Origin: Chloroflexota bacterium
GTDB taxonomy: Bacteria; Chloroflexota; Dehalococcoidia; SZUA-161
NCBI GenBank assembly: GCA_016865955.1
Contig: VGNW01000115.1
Location: 1-7,150 of the forward strand
Direction: 5' to 3'
DNA: 7,150 bases
How positions within the stretch are numbered: the stretch's first letter is position 1; each line of letters opens with the position of its first letter. Under the pieces are notes generated by a model that saw only the letters and a list, made by a program, of their open reading frames with translations, ran no database searches and had not been told where the DNA came from. Made by a program: the position numbers and the translations under genes. Shown here one piece after another: positions 6,381 to 7,150 of the stretch.

Positions 6381-7118
6381 ATGAGCCGAACGGTTTATAG
6401 ATATCGGACGCAACGGAAAGACGATACAGCATTGCGCCGGAGGCTGCGGGAGCTGGCACAGCAGCGGCGGCGGTTCGGCAGCCCCAGATTACACACCCTG
6501 CTTCGCCGCGAAGGATTGGTGATTAACCACAAACGTACAGAGCGCGTTTATCGGGAGGAGGGATTGGCACTAAGACGTAAAAGGCGGCGCAAAGTTGCTG
6601 CTGGGAACCGTGTAACTATGCCAGCTCCGGAGCGTCCTAATCAGAAATGGTCTATGGACTTTGTTACTGATAGTATTGTCACCGGCAGGCGCTTCCGTGC
6701 TCTGACAATAGTGGATGACTACTCCCGGGAATGCCCTGCCATTGAAGTCGATACTTCTCTGGGTGGTGCCAGGGTGGTGAGCCTGCTGGACAGACTGGCT
6801 GAGACCAGGGATTTGCCCGAGATTATTACTATGGACAACGGGCCTGAATTTGCCAGCAGAGCTTTAGATGAATGGGCTTATCGAAGAGGTATCAAGCTTG
6901 ATTTCATCAGACCCGGCAAACCTGTGGAGAATGCTTTTGCTGAGAGCTTCATTGGCAGGTTACGCGACGAGTGCTTGAATGACAACTGGTTTGTTAGCTT
7001 GAAACATGCGCGGGAGGTTATCGAATCCTGGCGGAAGGACTATAATATGGTCAGACCACATAGTTCCCTTGGTGGGCTGCCCCCACAGGAATTCCTGGCA
7101 AGAGACGGCAGACTCTAA
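6381..7118 (+). CDS. IS3-family OrfB, DDE integrase-type transposase domain
   Basis: This is the catalytic part of the transposase (245 residues from ATG 6381), which cuts and joins DNA at the IS ends. After a short HTH-like region (RFGSPRLHTLLRREGL at 31-46) comes the RNase H-fold rve domain with D93 (SMDF), D152 (TMDNGPEF) and E188 (NAFAESF). The D152-E188 gap is exactly 35 residues, the IS3 DD(35)E pattern. The C-terminal YNMVRPHSSL motif (221-230) is also typical. The frame is already open from the slippery site at 6285-6291, and residues encoded before the ATG (for example the block at 6345-6380 giving GLSTRKACCLVG) look like genuine IS3 sequence. The working product is therefore most likely OrfAB made by frameshifting, not a protein begun at 6381. 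No internal stop or indel is seen. Confidence 0.93.
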   Translation: MSRTVYRYRTQRKDDTALRRRLRELAQQRRRFGSPRLHTLLRREGLVINHKRTERVYREEGLALRRKRRRKVAAGNRVTMPAPERPNQKWSMDFVTDSIVTGRRFRALTIVDDYSRECPAIEVDTSLGGARVVSLLDRLAETRDLPEIITMDNGPEFASRALDEWAYRRGIKLDFIRPGKPVENAFAESFIGRLRDECLNDNWFVSLKHAREVIESWRKDYNMVRPHSSLGGLPPQEFLARDGRL

Positions 7119-7150
7119 TTAACGCTGGTACTAATAAAGGGGTAAGGTCA
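7106..7150 (-). repeat. IS right terminal inverted repeat, ending on the last base of the window
   Basis: Read on the minus strand it begins TGACCTTACCCC, later has TTAGTACCAG and then AATTAGAGT (top strand 7112-7120), matching the left repeat over its length. Its inner part overlaps the end and stop codon of orfB. The terminal CA at 7149-7150 fits an IS3 end, so no flanking DNA is visible. Confidence 0.85.

Larger units (their letters stand above)
5952..7150 (+). mobile_element. Complete IS3-family insertion sequence (1199 bp)
   Basis: The element is bounded by imperfect terminal inverted repeats (5952-5997 and 7106-7150) that begin 5'-TG and end CA-3', as in the IS3 family. It carries orfA and orfB in the usual 0/-1 arrangement with a slippery site between them. 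The OrfA sequence resembles the IS407-type group (MARKRYTEEQI start), whereas the TGACCTTACCC end recalls IS3 itself, so I leave the subgroup open. Both frames and the DDE residues are intact, so it could be active. It has inserted in the 3' part of the helicase gene, in the same orientation. IS3 elements duplicate 3-4 bp of target. The left flank reads CCAT at 5948-5951, but the right flank lies outside the window. Confidence 0.88.

Noticed and set aside
6295..6381. Transposase broken by a frameshift (pseudogene)
   Set aside because: The 0/-1 arrangement with A AAA AAC just before the orfA stop is the normal expression strategy of IS3 elements, and both frames and the DDE residues are intact.
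1..7150. tRNA, rRNA or CRISPR array
   Set aside because: No regularly spaced direct repeats, no cloverleaf-like segment and no rRNA-like conserved stretch were seen. The intergenic space is too small to hide them.

Overview
The window is bacterial (less likely archaeal) DNA with three intact-looking blocks, all on the + strand. It shows no RNA gene, CRISPR array or origin. Nothing fixes the taxon. The first gene is GC-rich (a 60-base block counted by eye near 1441 is about 58% G+C), the second clearly lower (38-42% in two blocks near 2701 and 3001), as in an accessory region with horizontally acquired DNA. A short GC-rich palindrome at 2578-2596 is of a kind I recall from intergenic regions of Chloroflexi and cyanobacteria, which is only a weak hint.

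Layout: (1) 1-49 may hold the last codons of an upstream gene. (2) 75-2525 encodes a GH38 alpha-mannosidase-type glycoside hydrolase with all metal-binding and catalytic residues visible. (3) 2526-2721 is intergenic: a GC-rich hairpin, then a promoter-like element overlapped by a compound inverted repeat, then a ribosome binding site that favours a GTG start at 2722. (4) 2722-5988 encodes a large fusion of an N-terminal phospholipase D (PLD)-type nuclease domain to a SNF2/DEAD-like superfamily 2 helicase. This combination of activities recurs in phage-defence systems. (5) 5952-7150 is a complete IS3-family insertion sequence of 1199 bp, with imperfect terminal repeats of about 45 bp, TG...CA termini, orfA, orfB and a canonical A AAA AAC frameshift site.

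The most informative structural point is that the left end of the IS lies inside the helicase reading frame. The last 11 residues of the helicase and its TAG stop come from the IS terminal repeat, so the native 3' end of the gene has been displaced and should continue beyond the right edge, where the IS ends on the last base of the window. Any partner genes of the helicase would also lie there.

The mannosidase and the helicase do not form an obvious pathway. They are separated by about 196 bp containing apparent regulatory signals and differ in base composition. I read the region as a carbohydrate-degradation gene followed by an acquired, candidate defence nuclease-helicase that was later hit by an insertion sequence.
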